NCBI RefSeq assembly: GCF_013394595.1
Contig: NZ_CP053348.1
Coordinates: 1,948,001-2,012,000 of the forward strand
Direction: 5' to 3'
DNA: 64,000 bases
DNA from: Winogradskyella forsetii
GTDB taxonomy: Bacteria; Bacteroidota; Bacteroidia; Flavobacteriales; Flavobacteriaceae
A program made the position numbers and the translations under genes. The notes beneath the pieces are model-generated. The model made no database searches, had not been told where the DNA came from, and saw only the letters and a program-made list of their open reading frames with translations. Shown piece after piece: positions 17,764-26,641 of the stretch. Positions within the stretch are counted from its first letter, which is position 1. Each line of letters begins with the position of its first letter.

Positions 17764-17824
17764 TTATTGGGTTATTTAGTGATTATGCAAAACGCAATAA
17801 TACTAAATAACCCAATAACTTTTT
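17764..17824. terminator. Bidirectional terminator between lpxD and the convergent small gene
   Basis: TTATTGGGTTATTTAGT (17764-17780) is perfectly complementary to 17802-17818, a 17-bp stem with extra pairing at the loop. A T-run follows on the plus strand. It lies between convergent genes and can serve both. Confidence 0.85.
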
Positions 17825-17830
17825 AAAACA

Positions 17831-18094
17831 TTATGCTGATCTATGTTCAACATTTTCCTTTAAATGCAATAAACCAGCAACCATTCCATCAAGTTCATGT
17901 TCTAGAAATGTAGCATTTCTTTTACTAAATCCTTTAATAATGTTGGAATAGAGCTCTACACCACAATGTTTAATGCAAACGCTGTACGTGTCATTTTCCG
18001 CATCTAATTTTACAGAAGTTCTGTAATCGCTTGAAACTAATAACCAGTAACATAAACTATTAATCTGGTTAAACAAAGAGAATTTTGTATCCAT
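17831..18094 (-). CDS. Hypothetical 87-residue protein
   Basis: I do not recognise this protein. It is soluble, of mixed composition with two Cys, and has no signal peptide or membrane helix. It is convergent with lpxD, and its stop lies next to the shared bidirectional terminator, which supports expression as a gene. The middle (SVKLDAENDTYSVCIKHCGVELYSNIIKGFSKRN) reads as two strands and a helix. Confidence 0.6.
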   Translation of the reverse strand: MDTKFSLFNQINSLCYWLLVSSDYRTSVKLDAENDTYSVCIKHCGVELYSNIIKGFSKRNATFLEHELDGMVAGLLHLKENVEHRSA

Positions 18095-18296
18095 AATATG
18101 TAAGTTTAATAGACTGAGGGAGATCTTATGGCTAAGATATTGGCTAATGGATTTCCATTCAAATTTCTATGGTGTAGTCCTATGTTTTATCGTTTAGGTG
18201 TTTTTTTTGACATGAAAATCCGATAATTTACCGCTTTTATTTTCTGGCATCATTGTTGAATACTACTTCATAATTATTAAAATAAAATAGAATACA

Positions 18297-18488
18297 ATGA
18301 TTAAAGGAACAGTAAAATTCTTCAACGATACCAAAGGTTTTGGTTTTATCACAGAAGAAGGTTCAAACAAAGAACATTTTGTACACATCTCAGGATTGAT
18401 AGACGATATTCGCGAAGGCGACCAAGTGGAATTCGATCTTACAGAAGGCAAAAAAGGATTAAACGCCATAAACGTAAAAGTTATTTAA
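18297..18488 (+). CDS. Cold-shock protein, CspA family
   Basis: A 63-residue single cold-shock domain that binds single-stranded RNA and DNA. It has GTVKFFNDTKGFGFI (RNP1) and EHFVHISGL (RNP2) and the closing strand GKKGLNAINVKVI. Its domain is close in sequence to the C-terminal domain of the longer cold-shock protein at 1849-2307. The ~200-bp gap before it could hold a regulatory leader. Its terminator was duplicated downstream. Confidence 0.93.
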   Translation: MIKGTVKFFNDTKGFGFITEEGSNKEHFVHISGLIDDIREGDQVEFDLTEGKKGLNAINVKVI

Positions 18489-18543
18489 ATATAGTGCTTA
18501 ACCTCAGTTATAAAGGCTCATCATTCATTTGATGGGCTTTTTT
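18481..18543 (+). repeat. 63-bp direct repeat, copy 1 (end of csp plus terminator)
   Basis: Identical at 62 of 63 positions to 19360-19422 (A in place of G at the 21st base). It covers the last codons of csp and its terminator. Confidence 0.85.
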
Positions 18544-18545
18544 TT
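18512..18545 (+). terminator. Terminator of the cold-shock gene
   Basis: AAAGGCTCATCA pairs with TGATGGGCTTTT across the loop, followed by T residues to 18545. The downstream gene's ATG is only 14 bp beyond. Confidence 0.85.
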
Positions 18546-18558
18546 GTATTTTGACTTC

Positions 18559-19290
18559 ATGAAATTTTTTAACAAAATACGATTTGAAATGCTAAAAGGA
18601 AAACGCCTTACTGACTATCTTATTTATGCTTTTGGAGAAATTGTACTTGTTGTTATTGGGATTCTAATCGCTTTAGGTATTAACAATTGGAATCAGCAAC
18701 GGCAACTTCATAATAGCAATAGAGACTTACAACAAAAAATAGTGGTCCAACTAGATCGTGATATTCAAAATTTGGAATCTTTCAAAAAAGAATTAGACAC
18801 ATTAAACCAAGTATATTTAAAGACATTAGGAAGGGATTATGATCGAGAAAAAATAAATGATGATGGTTTAATTTCTACTATTTTATTTGAAGTTAAGGAA
18901 TTGGCTCTAGATAAACATAGCGTGAACTGGATTGACACTGCCGAATTGGATAATTCTAAAATATCTGAAGCTTTGGTGGAATTAAGTAGCCTCTATAAGG
19001 GGTATTTCAAAAATATTGATGACATTGAGAATATAATTTATAAAAAGCTCACTAGCAATCTTGAGACTATTGAAGCAAATCAACCATGGTATACTGAATT
19101 AATTACGGACTTTAGATGTAATACAGATTGTATAAAGTATTTGCTTTATAATGAAGAACATAAATCGCGGATTGCATCCTTACGGTTTCTGTATATTAAT
19201 GGTTATGGTAGTATTGTGGATGGGTTTTATAATGATTTGAAACGTGCAAAGTCCAAACTTGAAAAATTTAATAATTCGAATGACAAATAG
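18559..19290 (+). CDS. DUF6090 membrane protein
   Basis: 243 residues. It shows the signature of a family common in Flavobacteriia: a short basic N-terminus (MKFFNKIRFEMLKGKRLTDYLIYA), then one membrane helix ending in the motif GEIVLVVIGILIALGINNWNQ (about 29-49), then a ~190-residue soluble helical domain. I start at the ATG at 18559, which gives the family's standard N-terminus; the ORF extends ten codons farther upstream into the csp terminator. The gene lies between two 63-bp direct repeats, so it looks inserted or duplicated into the csp 3' end. Function unknown. Confidence 0.85.
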   Translation: MKFFNKIRFEMLKGKRLTDYLIYAFGEIVLVVIGILIALGINNWNQQRQLHNSNRDLQQKIVVQLDRDIQNLESFKKELDTLNQVYLKTLGRDYDREKINDDGLISTILFEVKELALDKHSVNWIDTAELDNSKISEALVELSSLYKGYFKNIDDIENIIYKKLTSNLETIEANQPWYTELITDFRCNTDCIKYLLYNEEHKSRIASLRFLYINGYGSIVDGFYNDLKRAKSKLEKFNNSNDK

Positions 19291-19359
19291 ATAATAAAAT
19301 GGAAAAAGTTACTCAATGCGTTTTGAATGGCTATTAGTAGAAGAGAAACCACTTATGGA

Positions 19360-19422
19360 TTATTTAAATATAGTGCTTAGCCTCAGTTATAAAGGCTCAT
19401 CATTCATTTGATGGGCTTTTTT
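19360..19422 (+). repeat. 63-bp direct repeat, copy 2 (duplicated csp terminator)
   Basis: Second copy of 18481-18543, containing a full terminator hairpin (19391-19422). It now ends the DUF6090 gene's transcript. The rest of the 19291-19630 gap shows no supportable gene. Confidence 0.85.
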
Positions 19423-19630
19423 GTGAATAAAAGTGCTATTTAGCTGATTATAAATACGTTTTACACGAATTATTTAGGATATGAGGAGAATAAGAACTAA
19501 ATTTCAATCAACCATTTCCTACCAGTCCATCTCCTTCTATTGTTATCCCTAATTTACCTTGTTTCATATTCCGTTATTTACGACCTAAATTGATTGTGGA
19601 TTATTTTTTAAACCACATATACAATAAGGT

Positions 19631-20119
19631 ATGTTTACATTACAAGATGAAATTACAGAAGAAGACCTTTTATACGTTTTAAAAAATCCATGGAAATTTT
19701 CAACGTATGAGTGGAAGCTTTACAATATACATAATGAGAAAACGGCCTTTGACACTTTAATGGAACAATTTGAATTATCTCGAAAGGACGGATTTAGCAA
19801 AATATTTAGGACAGCAAATAATTTACCCTTACTTATTTTAATGGCTGTTAAAACTAGTGAAACAGCATTACATTGTTATTTGGTAGCAAGTAAGCATATG
19901 GAGGAGAATGGACAAGCCTTAAAAGTCACTTTTAAAATGCGTCAAATTTTAGAGGAACAGTCTTACAATTATAAAGGCTGTACAATGGTAGTATATTCTC
20001 AATCAAGAGAGTCTGACAAACAGATGTCTTGGTTACGTTTTCTGGGACTAAAATATAAACCAGAAGGCAATGTGGGTGATGCTAAATATTTTGAATATGA
20101 ATCGAGGGTAAAAGTTTGA
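19631..20119 (+). CDS. Hypothetical protein, weakly GNAT-like
   Basis: 162 residues, soluble. The order of elements (an N-terminal helical lead, a central strand LPLLILMAVKTSE, and the end VVYSQSRESDKQMSWLRFLGLKYKPEGNVG) recalls GNAT acetyltransferases of the phage-internal-protein type, which close with a WLxxLGF segment. I cannot see a clear acetyl-CoA loop, so the fold is only a suggestion. It lies just before the small protein/cyclase pair but with a 93-bp gap. Confidence 0.55.
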   Translation: MFTLQDEITEEDLLYVLKNPWKFSTYEWKLYNIHNEKTAFDTLMEQFELSRKDGFSKIFRTANNLPLLILMAVKTSETALHCYLVASKHMEENGQALKVTFKMRQILEEQSYNYKGCTMVVYSQSRESDKQMSWLRFLGLKYKPEGNVGDAKYFEYESRVKV

Positions 20120-20212
20120 AGATTTAGATTAGGCTATTGTGATTAACTAATAGTATCTGTAAACTTAAAATAAATCAATTAATTAATAATTTTAACTTAA
20201 AACACACTAATT

Positions 20213-20644
20213 ATGGGCGGAGGAAAACCAGGCAACACAGTCATTACATTAACTGTGGATACAGAAAACATTAAACCAAACGAACAAAGTATTAAGGACA
20301 ACGTTGTTTTTACGGACAATCAAAGTGACCCTGCAGAAAATCCAGGTCATCCAGATGCTTATGTATCTACGGTGATCAAGGGTTCATCTTGCACTTGGCA
20401 AGGCGTTGCAAAAAATGGAAGGGATACCATAAATATCACTGACGTAGCCAAAAAGCCTGTTGGAGGTGGTGCAGATATTTTAGAAGAAATTGCCTTAGGA
20501 GACCCATTTGATGACCCAAAAGTAACTGCAAAGGTAAAAAACAAAGCCATTACTGGACCTGAGTCTTATAACGTTACTTTTATGATAAATAAAAATGAGA
20601 GTCAGGTTTATACAATAGATCCAAAATTAAAAATGAAGCGCTAA
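20213..20644 (+). CDS. Small soluble protein of unknown function upstream of the cyclase
   Basis: 143 residues that I do not recognise. It has no signal peptide or membrane helix. The sequence is rich in Thr, Asn and Pro and reads as beta strands (TVITLTVDTENI, DAYVSTVIKGSSCTWQGVAKNGRDTINITDV, SYNVTFMINKNESQVYTIDPKLK). It begins MGGGKPGNT. It ends 5 bp before the TPR-adenylate cyclase gene, so the two are almost certainly co-transcribed. It could be a partner or target of cyclase signalling; that is inference from spacing only. Confidence 0.75.
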   Translation: MGGGKPGNTVITLTVDTENIKPNEQSIKDNVVFTDNQSDPAENPGHPDAYVSTVIKGSSCTWQGVAKNGRDTINITDVAKKPVGGGADILEEIALGDPFDDPKVTAKVKNKAITGPESYNVTFMINKNESQVYTIDPKLKMKR

Positions 20645-20649
20645 ACTCT

Positions 20650-22446
20650 ATGCTTAAGAGGCATAAATCAGGTTATATTGGCTGTATACTATTTATGTAT
20701 ACGGCCATTTTATGTGGCCAAGATCAGCAATCTGCGGACAGTCTAATTTCAGTTTATAATTCTGGTAGTTACAATTCTAGTCCATATAAATTATTAAACG
20801 AAATCTCAAAAGAAGAAACCAATCCTCAGATTGCTATTAAATATGCCAAAATGCATTCAAAATTAGCGCATCAAAATAGTAATTATTTTGAATTACATAG
20901 AGCATTACTAAACATAGGAAATGCCAATTATTTTTCTGGAAACTACACAATGGCTCTTAAGTCTTATTTAGAAAGTCTTGACCATGCCAATAAAACAGAA
21001 GATTTAATTGGCCAAGCTACTTTACATATTTCCATAGCAGATACTTACATGATGCTTGAAGATAAAAAAAACACTTTTATTTACTATGAAAAAGGTATTA
21101 AGTTACTACGTAAAACTGAAGATGAATATAATCTTGCTTCTGCATTATTTAATTCGGGAGATTGGGATATTGAGAATAGAAAATATGATCAAGCCCTTTT
21201 AAAATTTGAGGAATCAAAAGCCATTTTTGAAAAATTAGATTATCCTCTAGGTATGGCTTATAACATTGGTAATATTGGCGTAATATATGCAGAAAATGGT
21301 CAAAATAAACTAGCTGAACAAATAATAAATGAGAGTATTGCCATTTTAGAAGACTATGAGGACTATTATGCTATTTCTGATTACCTAACGAGCCTAGCAG
21401 AAATTTCTAATGCTCGCAGTGATTATGTGAAAGCTATCGATTACGCCAAACAAAGTTTGGATTTAGCAACACAATATGAATTACTAGAACAGATTAGTAT
21501 TTCAAATTTAAAACTTTCAAACTACTACGAGAACATAGGAGATACAAAAACTTCATTACACCATCATAAAGAATACTATAAATATAGAGATAGTATCCTC
21601 AACTTGGATGCGGTAAGGAATACTGCAGAAATGCAAAGAAAATTTGACGTTGCGCAAGAACAAGACAAGACCATTATTTCAGAGCAAAAACGAAAAACCG
21701 AACGTATGGCGTTATGGTCAACACTTGGTGTTCTTTTCCTAATCGGTGTATTAGCTTATGGTTTATTTAAGAAGAACAAATTTGTTAGGAAAACCAATAA
21801 AATCATAGCTTTTGAAAAAGACCGTTCCGATAAATTATTACTCAATATTCTACCAGAAGAAACCGCTCAAGAACTTAAAGATAAAGGCAGAGTAGTGGCG
21901 AAGCAATTTCCTTCAGCTACGGTTTTGTTTTCAGATTTTAAAGGCTTTACAAGCTATGCAGAAAACCTTTCTCCAGAACAATTGGTGCAAACCATAGATT
22001 ATTATTTTTCTAAGTTCGATTTAATTATGGAAAAATACGGTCTCGAAAAAATTAAAACCATTGGTGATGCTTATATGGCTGTTGGTGGTTTAAGTTATGA
22101 TAACGTTGACCAAGCCAAAGAAATGGTATTGGCGGCTAAAGAAATGAATGAATTTGTAGCCCAAGCAAAGAATGATGATACGACCACGGCCACTTTCGAC
22201 ATCCGAATTGGCATCAACACAGGACCTGTTGTTGCTGGAGTGGTGGGCACCAAAAAGTTTGCTTATGACATTTGGGGAGATACCGTTAATATTGCGTCAC
22301 GTATGGAAAGCAATTCTGAACCAGGACGTATCAATATTTCAGAACATACCTATGAGATTATCAAGCATGATTTCGATTGTGAATACAGAGGAGAAATTGC
22401 GGTGAAAAACAGAGGAGATTTAAAAATGTATTTCCTAAACGCTTAA
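20650..22446 (+). CDS. TPR-containing class III adenylate cyclase
   Basis: 598 residues. Signal peptide (~1-23), TPR array (about 80-315), one membrane helix (355-373), a short coiled coil, and a class III cyclase domain (about 395-598). Metal-binding Asp: D429 in LFSDFKGFT and D473 in TIGDAYMA. Substrate-specifying Lys (K469 in KIKTIG) and Asp (D540 in AYDIWGDTVN) are the adenylate-type pair, with N547 and R551 for the transition state. It is predicted to make cAMP inside the cell in response to a signal sensed by the periplasmic TPR array. It shares an operon with the small gene 5 bp upstream. Confidence 0.92.
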   Translation: MLKRHKSGYIGCILFMYTAILCGQDQQSADSLISVYNSGSYNSSPYKLLNEISKEETNPQIAIKYAKMHSKLAHQNSNYFELHRALLNIGNANYFSGNYTMALKSYLESLDHANKTEDLIGQATLHISIADTYMMLEDKKNTFIYYEKGIKLLRKTEDEYNLASALFNSGDWDIENRKYDQALLKFEESKAIFEKLDYPLGMAYNIGNIGVIYAENGQNKLAEQIINESIAILEDYEDYYAISDYLTSLAEISNARSDYVKAIDYAKQSLDLATQYELLEQISISNLKLSNYYENIGDTKTSLHHHKEYYKYRDSILNLDAVRNTAEMQRKFDVAQEQDKTIISEQKRKTERMALWSTLGVLFLIGVLAYGLFKKNKFVRKTNKIIAFEKDRSDKLLLNILPEETAQELKDKGRVVAKQFPSATVLFSDFKGFTSYAENLSPEQLVQTIDYYFSKFDLIMEKYGLEKIKTIGDAYMAVGGLSYDNVDQAKEMVLAAKEMNEFVAQAKNDDTTTATFDIRIGINTGPVVAGVVGTKKFAYDIWGDTVNIASRMESNSEPGRINISEHTYEIIKHDFDCEYRGEIAVKNRGDLKMYFLNA

Positions 22447-22479
22447 ATAAAAGAGAAAAGCCCTATTCATAAATAAAAA

Positions 22480-22509
22480 AAAACCTACAATTATAAAATC
22501 ATAGGTTTT
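22480..22509. terminator. Bidirectional terminator between convergent genes
   Basis: AAAACCTA (22480-22487) pairs with TAGGTTTT (22502-22509), with A-rich and T-rich flanks on both strands. It serves the cyclase operon and the aldehyde dehydrogenase operon. Confidence 0.65.
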
Positions 22510-22539
22510 CTTTCAATACTTAATATAGTTAATGGGCGC

Positions 22540-23937
22540 TTATGACTTAGCAATCATAATCGATTTTGCATTCACAAATTCCTTCATGCCAAATCCACCA
22601 TGTTCTCTTCCAAAGCCTGAATTTTTAACGCCTCCAAATGGCATATTTGGATCTGCTAATCCAAATTTATTGATAAATACCATTCCTGTGTCAAAGTGAT
22701 TTTCGGCCAATTTTGTAGCGCGCTCTATATCAGTTGAGAAGATACCGCCTCCTAGTCCAAATCTACTATCGTTAGCAATGCGCATGGCTTCATCTTCATC
22801 TTTCGCTTTGATCAATGCAGCCACAGGTCCAAAAAGCTCATCATCGTAAGCTGGCTGACCAGAACTAACCGACTCCAGTACAGTTGCCGGATAATAGTAG
22901 CCCTCTCCATCAGGCATCTCTCCACCGCAGAGTACTTTGGCACCGTTTGAGACACTCTTTTCTACTTGTTTGTGTAGTTTTTCACGCAAATCCTTACGTG
23001 CCATAGGTCCCATATCTGTTGCATCTTCTGTTGGATCTCCAACCTTTAAATCTTTCATTGCTTTTACAAACGCATCCCTGAATTCATCGTAGATAGCTTC
23101 AACGACTATAAATCGTTTTGCTGCGATACAGGTTTCTCCATTGTTATAGATTCGCCCTTGAACACAGGTTTTAACGGCAAGGTCTAAATCAGCATCATCA
23201 AGTACAATATAGGCATCATTACTTCCTAATTCAAGCACCGATTTTTTTAGAGCTTTCCCAGCTTTTTCTCCTATGGTTCTTCCTGCATCCGGACTTCCAG
23301 TTAAAGTGATTCCTCTAACCAAATCATTATTTATGATATCATCGGATTGATCGTGATCAATAACGAGTACACTAAATAAGCCGTCTGGTAAGCCTGCCGA
23401 TTTATAAATAGATTCCAATAACTTTGCGGTTCCTGTTACATTGGCCGCATGCTTTAATAGGATGCTGTTTCCTGTCATGAGATTTGAAATACTGTATCGG
23501 ATCACTTGATACGCTGGATAATTCCAAGGTTGGATACCATATATAACACCAATAGGTGAGTAGGTAATAATTCCTTTTCCGCCATCTTGCAATTCCCGTT
23601 CTTCATTTTTTAGAACCTCTGCAGCGTTATTTGCTGAATATTCGCAAATTCCTGCACATAAATCAACTTCTTGTTCACTCTGCTTTAATAGTTTACCCAT
23701 TTCATCCGTCATGACTTTTGCCAATTCAGATTTACGGTTTTGAAGTTCTTTACCAATAGCTTTAATGATTTTGCCACGCTCTTCATAAGACTTTGTTTTC
23801 CATTCCAAAAAGGCTTCATGCGATTTTTTGATGGTGGCTTTAACTTGGTCATCAGTCATATACTCATAAGACTTCAATTCATTTCCGTTGGTTGGATTTA
23901 TAGTTGTAACCATTTCTTTTTCTAATGTCGTTTCCAT
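22540..23937 (-). CDS. NAD(P)-dependent aldehyde (succinate-semialdehyde type) dehydrogenase
   Basis: 465-residue cytosolic aldehyde dehydrogenase. The catalytic Cys is in NNGETCIAAKR, the active-site Glu is in LELGSNDAYIVL, and the Rossmann helix shows GITLTGSPDAGRTIG. The conserved PFGGVKNSGFGREHG tail motif is present. The pattern resembles the succinate-semialdehyde dehydrogenase branch, but substrate cannot be fixed from sequence. It lies 44 bp behind a co-oriented SDR gene and is probably its operon partner, giving a two-step alcohol/aldehyde oxidation module. Confidence 0.9.
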   Translation of the reverse strand: METTLEKEMVTTINPTNGNELKSYEYMTDDQVKATIKKSHEAFLEWKTKSYEERGKIIKAIGKELQNRKSELAKVMTDEMGKLLKQSEQEVDLCAGICEYSANNAAEVLKNEERELQDGGKGIITYSPIGVIYGIQPWNYPAYQVIRYSISNLMTGNSILLKHAANVTGTAKLLESIYKSAGLPDGLFSVLVIDHDQSDDIINNDLVRGITLTGSPDAGRTIGEKAGKALKKSVLELGSNDAYIVLDDADLDLAVKTCVQGRIYNNGETCIAAKRFIVVEAIYDEFRDAFVKAMKDLKVGDPTEDATDMGPMARKDLREKLHKQVEKSVSNGAKVLCGGEMPDGEGYYYPATVLESVSSGQPAYDDELFGPVAALIKAKDEDEAMRIANDSRFGLGGGIFSTDIERATKLAENHFDTGMVFINKFGLADPNMPFGGVKNSGFGREHGGFGMKEFVNAKSIMIAKS

Positions 23938-23981
23938 ATTTTGTTTTTAAGTTTTTGTTATATTTTATTTCTGTTCAATTT

Positions 23982-24722
23982 TTATTTCTGTTCACTAGGC
24001 ACAATGTAAACATCATTGATATTCACACGTTCGGGTTGTGATAACGCATAGTGAATCGCGTTGGCGATATCTTCGGCCTCCAAGGTGGTCATGCTCATCA
24101 TGTCCTTCATGTTTTCCTTGATATCTTCATCTGTAATTGTATCCGTTAATTCTGTTGCTACAGCACCAGGTTCAATAGATGTAACATTAATTCCGTATTT
24201 TGGTGCTAATTCCTGTCGCAAGCCTTCCGAAAACATTTTAACTGCAGATTTTGTAGCACAGTACACGGCGCCACCTGGAAAATAACGGTGTGCTGCCATG
24301 GATGAAATATTGATGATGTCACCACCTTTATTGTCAATCATTTTAGGTAACACTGCAGCCACACCATTTAAAACACCTTTGATATTGACATCTACCATTT
24401 TTTCCCATTCATCTGTTTTTAATTTCTTGACGTATGATAATGGCATCAGGCCTGCATTATTTATTAATCCATCTACCTTACCATAAGTTTCTACAGACTT
24501 GGCTACTACATGTTCAAAATCTTCTTTTTTGGTCACATCTCCTGACGCTACTAATGCTTTTCCACCATTACTTTCAATAGCATCCTTAATGCTATTTAAT
24601 TTGTCTTCACGTCTTGCCATTAATACAACGTTAGCGCCATCATTAGCTAATTTCTTAGCGGTTGCTTCGCCAATTCCGCTTGAGGCTCCTGTGATTATAA
24701 TTGTTCTATTATCTAAATTCAT
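23982..24722 (-). CDS. SDR-family oxidoreductase
   Basis: 246-residue classical short-chain dehydrogenase. It has TGASSGIGEATA (cofactor loop, about 11-22), the NNAGLMPLS motif, and the catalytic Ser-Tyr-Lys set with YCATK (YxxxK). The Arg in RREDK after the second strand suggests NADP preference. It is the first gene of a probable two-gene operon with the aldehyde dehydrogenase. It is divergent from the peroxiredoxin-like/OYE cluster over a 225-bp gap. Substrate unknown. Confidence 0.9.
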   Translation of the reverse strand: MNLDNRTIIITGASSGIGEATAKKLANDGANVVLMARREDKLNSIKDAIESNGGKALVASGDVTKKEDFEHVVAKSVETYGKVDGLINNAGLMPLSYVKKLKTDEWEKMVDVNIKGVLNGVAAVLPKMIDNKGGDIINISSMAAHRYFPGGAVYCATKSAVKMFSEGLRQELAPKYGINVTSIEPGAVATELTDTITDEDIKENMKDMMSMTTLEAEDIANAIHYALSQPERVNINDVYIVPSEQK

Positions 24723-24947
24723 AGTTTTTTGTTTTATTAATATCTAATTAAAGATGCCATGAATTATACAATATGGTTAACGCTAACGTATTAATTATTA
24801 ACGGATTTACGATTCCTTCTTAAACAATTACGACTAGAACGTATTGATGCGTTGATAAGCATTAAAATAATTCGTAAACGGGCTAAGCACTAGATCTCCT
24901 ATTGATTAGATTGTTTCAACCAAAAAAAATTTAATTAGAAAGAAAAT

Positions 24948-25454
24948 ATGTTAAAACCAAGAGAGAAAACACCAGATTTAACTATTAATTTAGTCAACGA
25001 TACCGAATGGACTTTAAGTAAACAGGATCCTAAAACCTTTACGTTGCTCATTGTTTATAGAGGAATTCATTGTCCGGTATGTAAAAAATACTTAGAAGCC
25101 TTACAGACCAAATTATCGGAATTCAATGATTTAGGCGTCAACGTCATTGCTATAAGTAGTGATACCGAAAAGACAGCGAAGAAAACTTATGACGAATGGG
25201 CTATAGGCGATGTACCTATCGGCTTTGAATTTCCTATTGAAGACGCGAGAGCATGGGGCTTATTTATCTCTAAAGGAATTAAAGACGAACCAGAAACGTT
25301 TATTGAGCCAGGCTTGTTCTTAATTCGTCCTGATCAAGAATTATATGCGGCTTCCATTCAGAGCATGCCTTTTGCACGTCCTGAATTTGATGCTCTTATA
25401 AAGGCTATAAAATTCGTGAAGAAAGAAGATTATCCCGCTAGAGGAGAGGCTTAA
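24948..25454 (+). CDS. Peroxiredoxin-like (AhpC/TSA family) protein
   Basis: 168-residue thioredoxin-fold protein of the AhpC/TSA superfamily. The redox site is GIHCPVCKKYL: a CxxC in place of the PxxxTxxC site of typical peroxiredoxins, so disulphide exchange or an atypical peroxidase is more likely. The Trx-fold core continues with VNVIAISSDTEKTAKKTYDEW. It starts the plus-strand redox cluster; the Old Yellow Enzyme gene follows by 56 bp and BrkB after that. Confidence 0.85.
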   Translation: MLKPREKTPDLTINLVNDTEWTLSKQDPKTFTLLIVYRGIHCPVCKKYLEALQTKLSEFNDLGVNVIAISSDTEKTAKKTYDEWAIGDVPIGFEFPIEDARAWGLFISKGIKDEPETFIEPGLFLIRPDQELYAASIQSMPFARPEFDALIKAIKFVKKEDYPARGEA

Positions 25455-25510
25455 ACTTTACAATCGAAATTTTAAAAATCATATTACAAATCATATTATA
25501 ACAATTAACT

Positions 25511-26605
25511 ATGGAAAGTATATTTAAAACTGACACCGATATTTTCAAACCCTTTAAATTAGGAGATATCGAATTAAAAAATAAAATAGTAATGGCGCCA
25601 ATGACGCGCTCGCGAGCCATTGACAATGTACCTAATGACCTTATGGCTAAATATTATGGTCAGCGTGCTTCGGCAGGTTTAATTATCTCTGAAGGTACCT
25701 CACCATCCGTTAATGGTATTGGCTATCCCAGAATTCCGGGCGCCTACAGTCCTGAGCAAATAGACGGTTGGAAGGAAATCGCCAAAACCATACACGAAAA
25801 GGGCGGAAAATTCTTTGTACAATTAATGCATTGCGGACGCATCTGTGCAGCAGAGAATGTGCCGAGTGGAGGAGAAGTGCTAGCGCCAAGTGCGGTATTG
25901 GCAGATGGATTGATGTTTACCGATGAAAAAGGGGAAGTACCACATGTGACACCTAGAGCAATGGCCATTTCAGATATTGAACATGCCCAGCAGGAATATG
26001 TGGATAGCGCTATGATGTTGATAGAACGTGCTGGCGTGGATGGTGTGGAATTGCATTCTGCCAACGGTTATCTTATGGATCAATTTTTGAATCCTAAGTC
26101 TAATTTGAGGTCAGATATTTATGGTGGCGATTTTAAAAATAGAGCACGCTTTGTTATTGAAACGGCCAAAAAAGTAGCGAGTGCTATTGGTGGAAACAAG
26201 TTGGGTATTCGATTTTCACCTTATGGCGCGATGAATGATGTTGAGCATAATTATGATGATCTTGTAGAACTTTATTCTTATTTGGCAAGTGAATTGCGAA
26301 CCATAGGTTTAGCTTATATTCATATTGTAGATCATACCGGAACTATGGGTGCGCCAGATTTTAAAACGGATATCAAGAAAACCATTAAATTGAATTTTGA
26401 AGGCCCAGTTATTAGTGGTGGCGATGTGGATTCTAAGGAAGATGTAAAACAGGTCTTGGAAAATAGTTGCGATTTAGCGTATATTGGCAGACCTTATGTG
26501 AGTAATCCTGATTTGGTGGAAAAATTAAAAGATGGTAAAGCTTTAACTGAGCCTAATCCAGACTTATTTTATACACCAGGACCTGAAGGGTATACTGATT
26601 ACTAG
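25511..26605 (+). CDS. Old Yellow Enzyme-family alkene reductase
   Basis: 364-residue FMN-dependent ene-reductase that reduces activated C=C bonds of enones, and often nitro compounds, with NAD(P)H. Signature segments: KNKIVMAPMTRSRA near the N-terminus, FVQLMHCGRICA, the paired active-site HSANGYLMDQFLNPKSNLRSDIYGG, and the phosphate-binding IGRPYVSNPDLV. The peroxiredoxin-like gene lies 56 bp upstream and BrkB 36 bp downstream, so an oxidative or electrophile stress operon is plausible. Confidence 0.93.
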   Translation: MESIFKTDTDIFKPFKLGDIELKNKIVMAPMTRSRAIDNVPNDLMAKYYGQRASAGLIISEGTSPSVNGIGYPRIPGAYSPEQIDGWKEIAKTIHEKGGKFFVQLMHCGRICAAENVPSGGEVLAPSAVLADGLMFTDEKGEVPHVTPRAMAISDIEHAQQEYVDSAMMLIERAGVDGVELHSANGYLMDQFLNPKSNLRSDIYGGDFKNRARFVIETAKKVASAIGGNKLGIRFSPYGAMNDVEHNYDDLVELYSYLASELRTIGLAYIHIVDHTGTMGAPDFKTDIKKTIKLNFEGPVISGGDVDSKEDVKQVLENSCDLAYIGRPYVSNPDLVEKLKDGKALTEPNPDLFYTPGPEGYTDY

Positions 26606-26641
26606 AAAACCAAAAACTGTTTGTAACCTATATGATAACGC

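Noticed and set aside
19316-19410. 31-codon ORF running into the duplicated terminator
   Set aside because: It would translate the terminator stem and has no recognisable product; it is chance.
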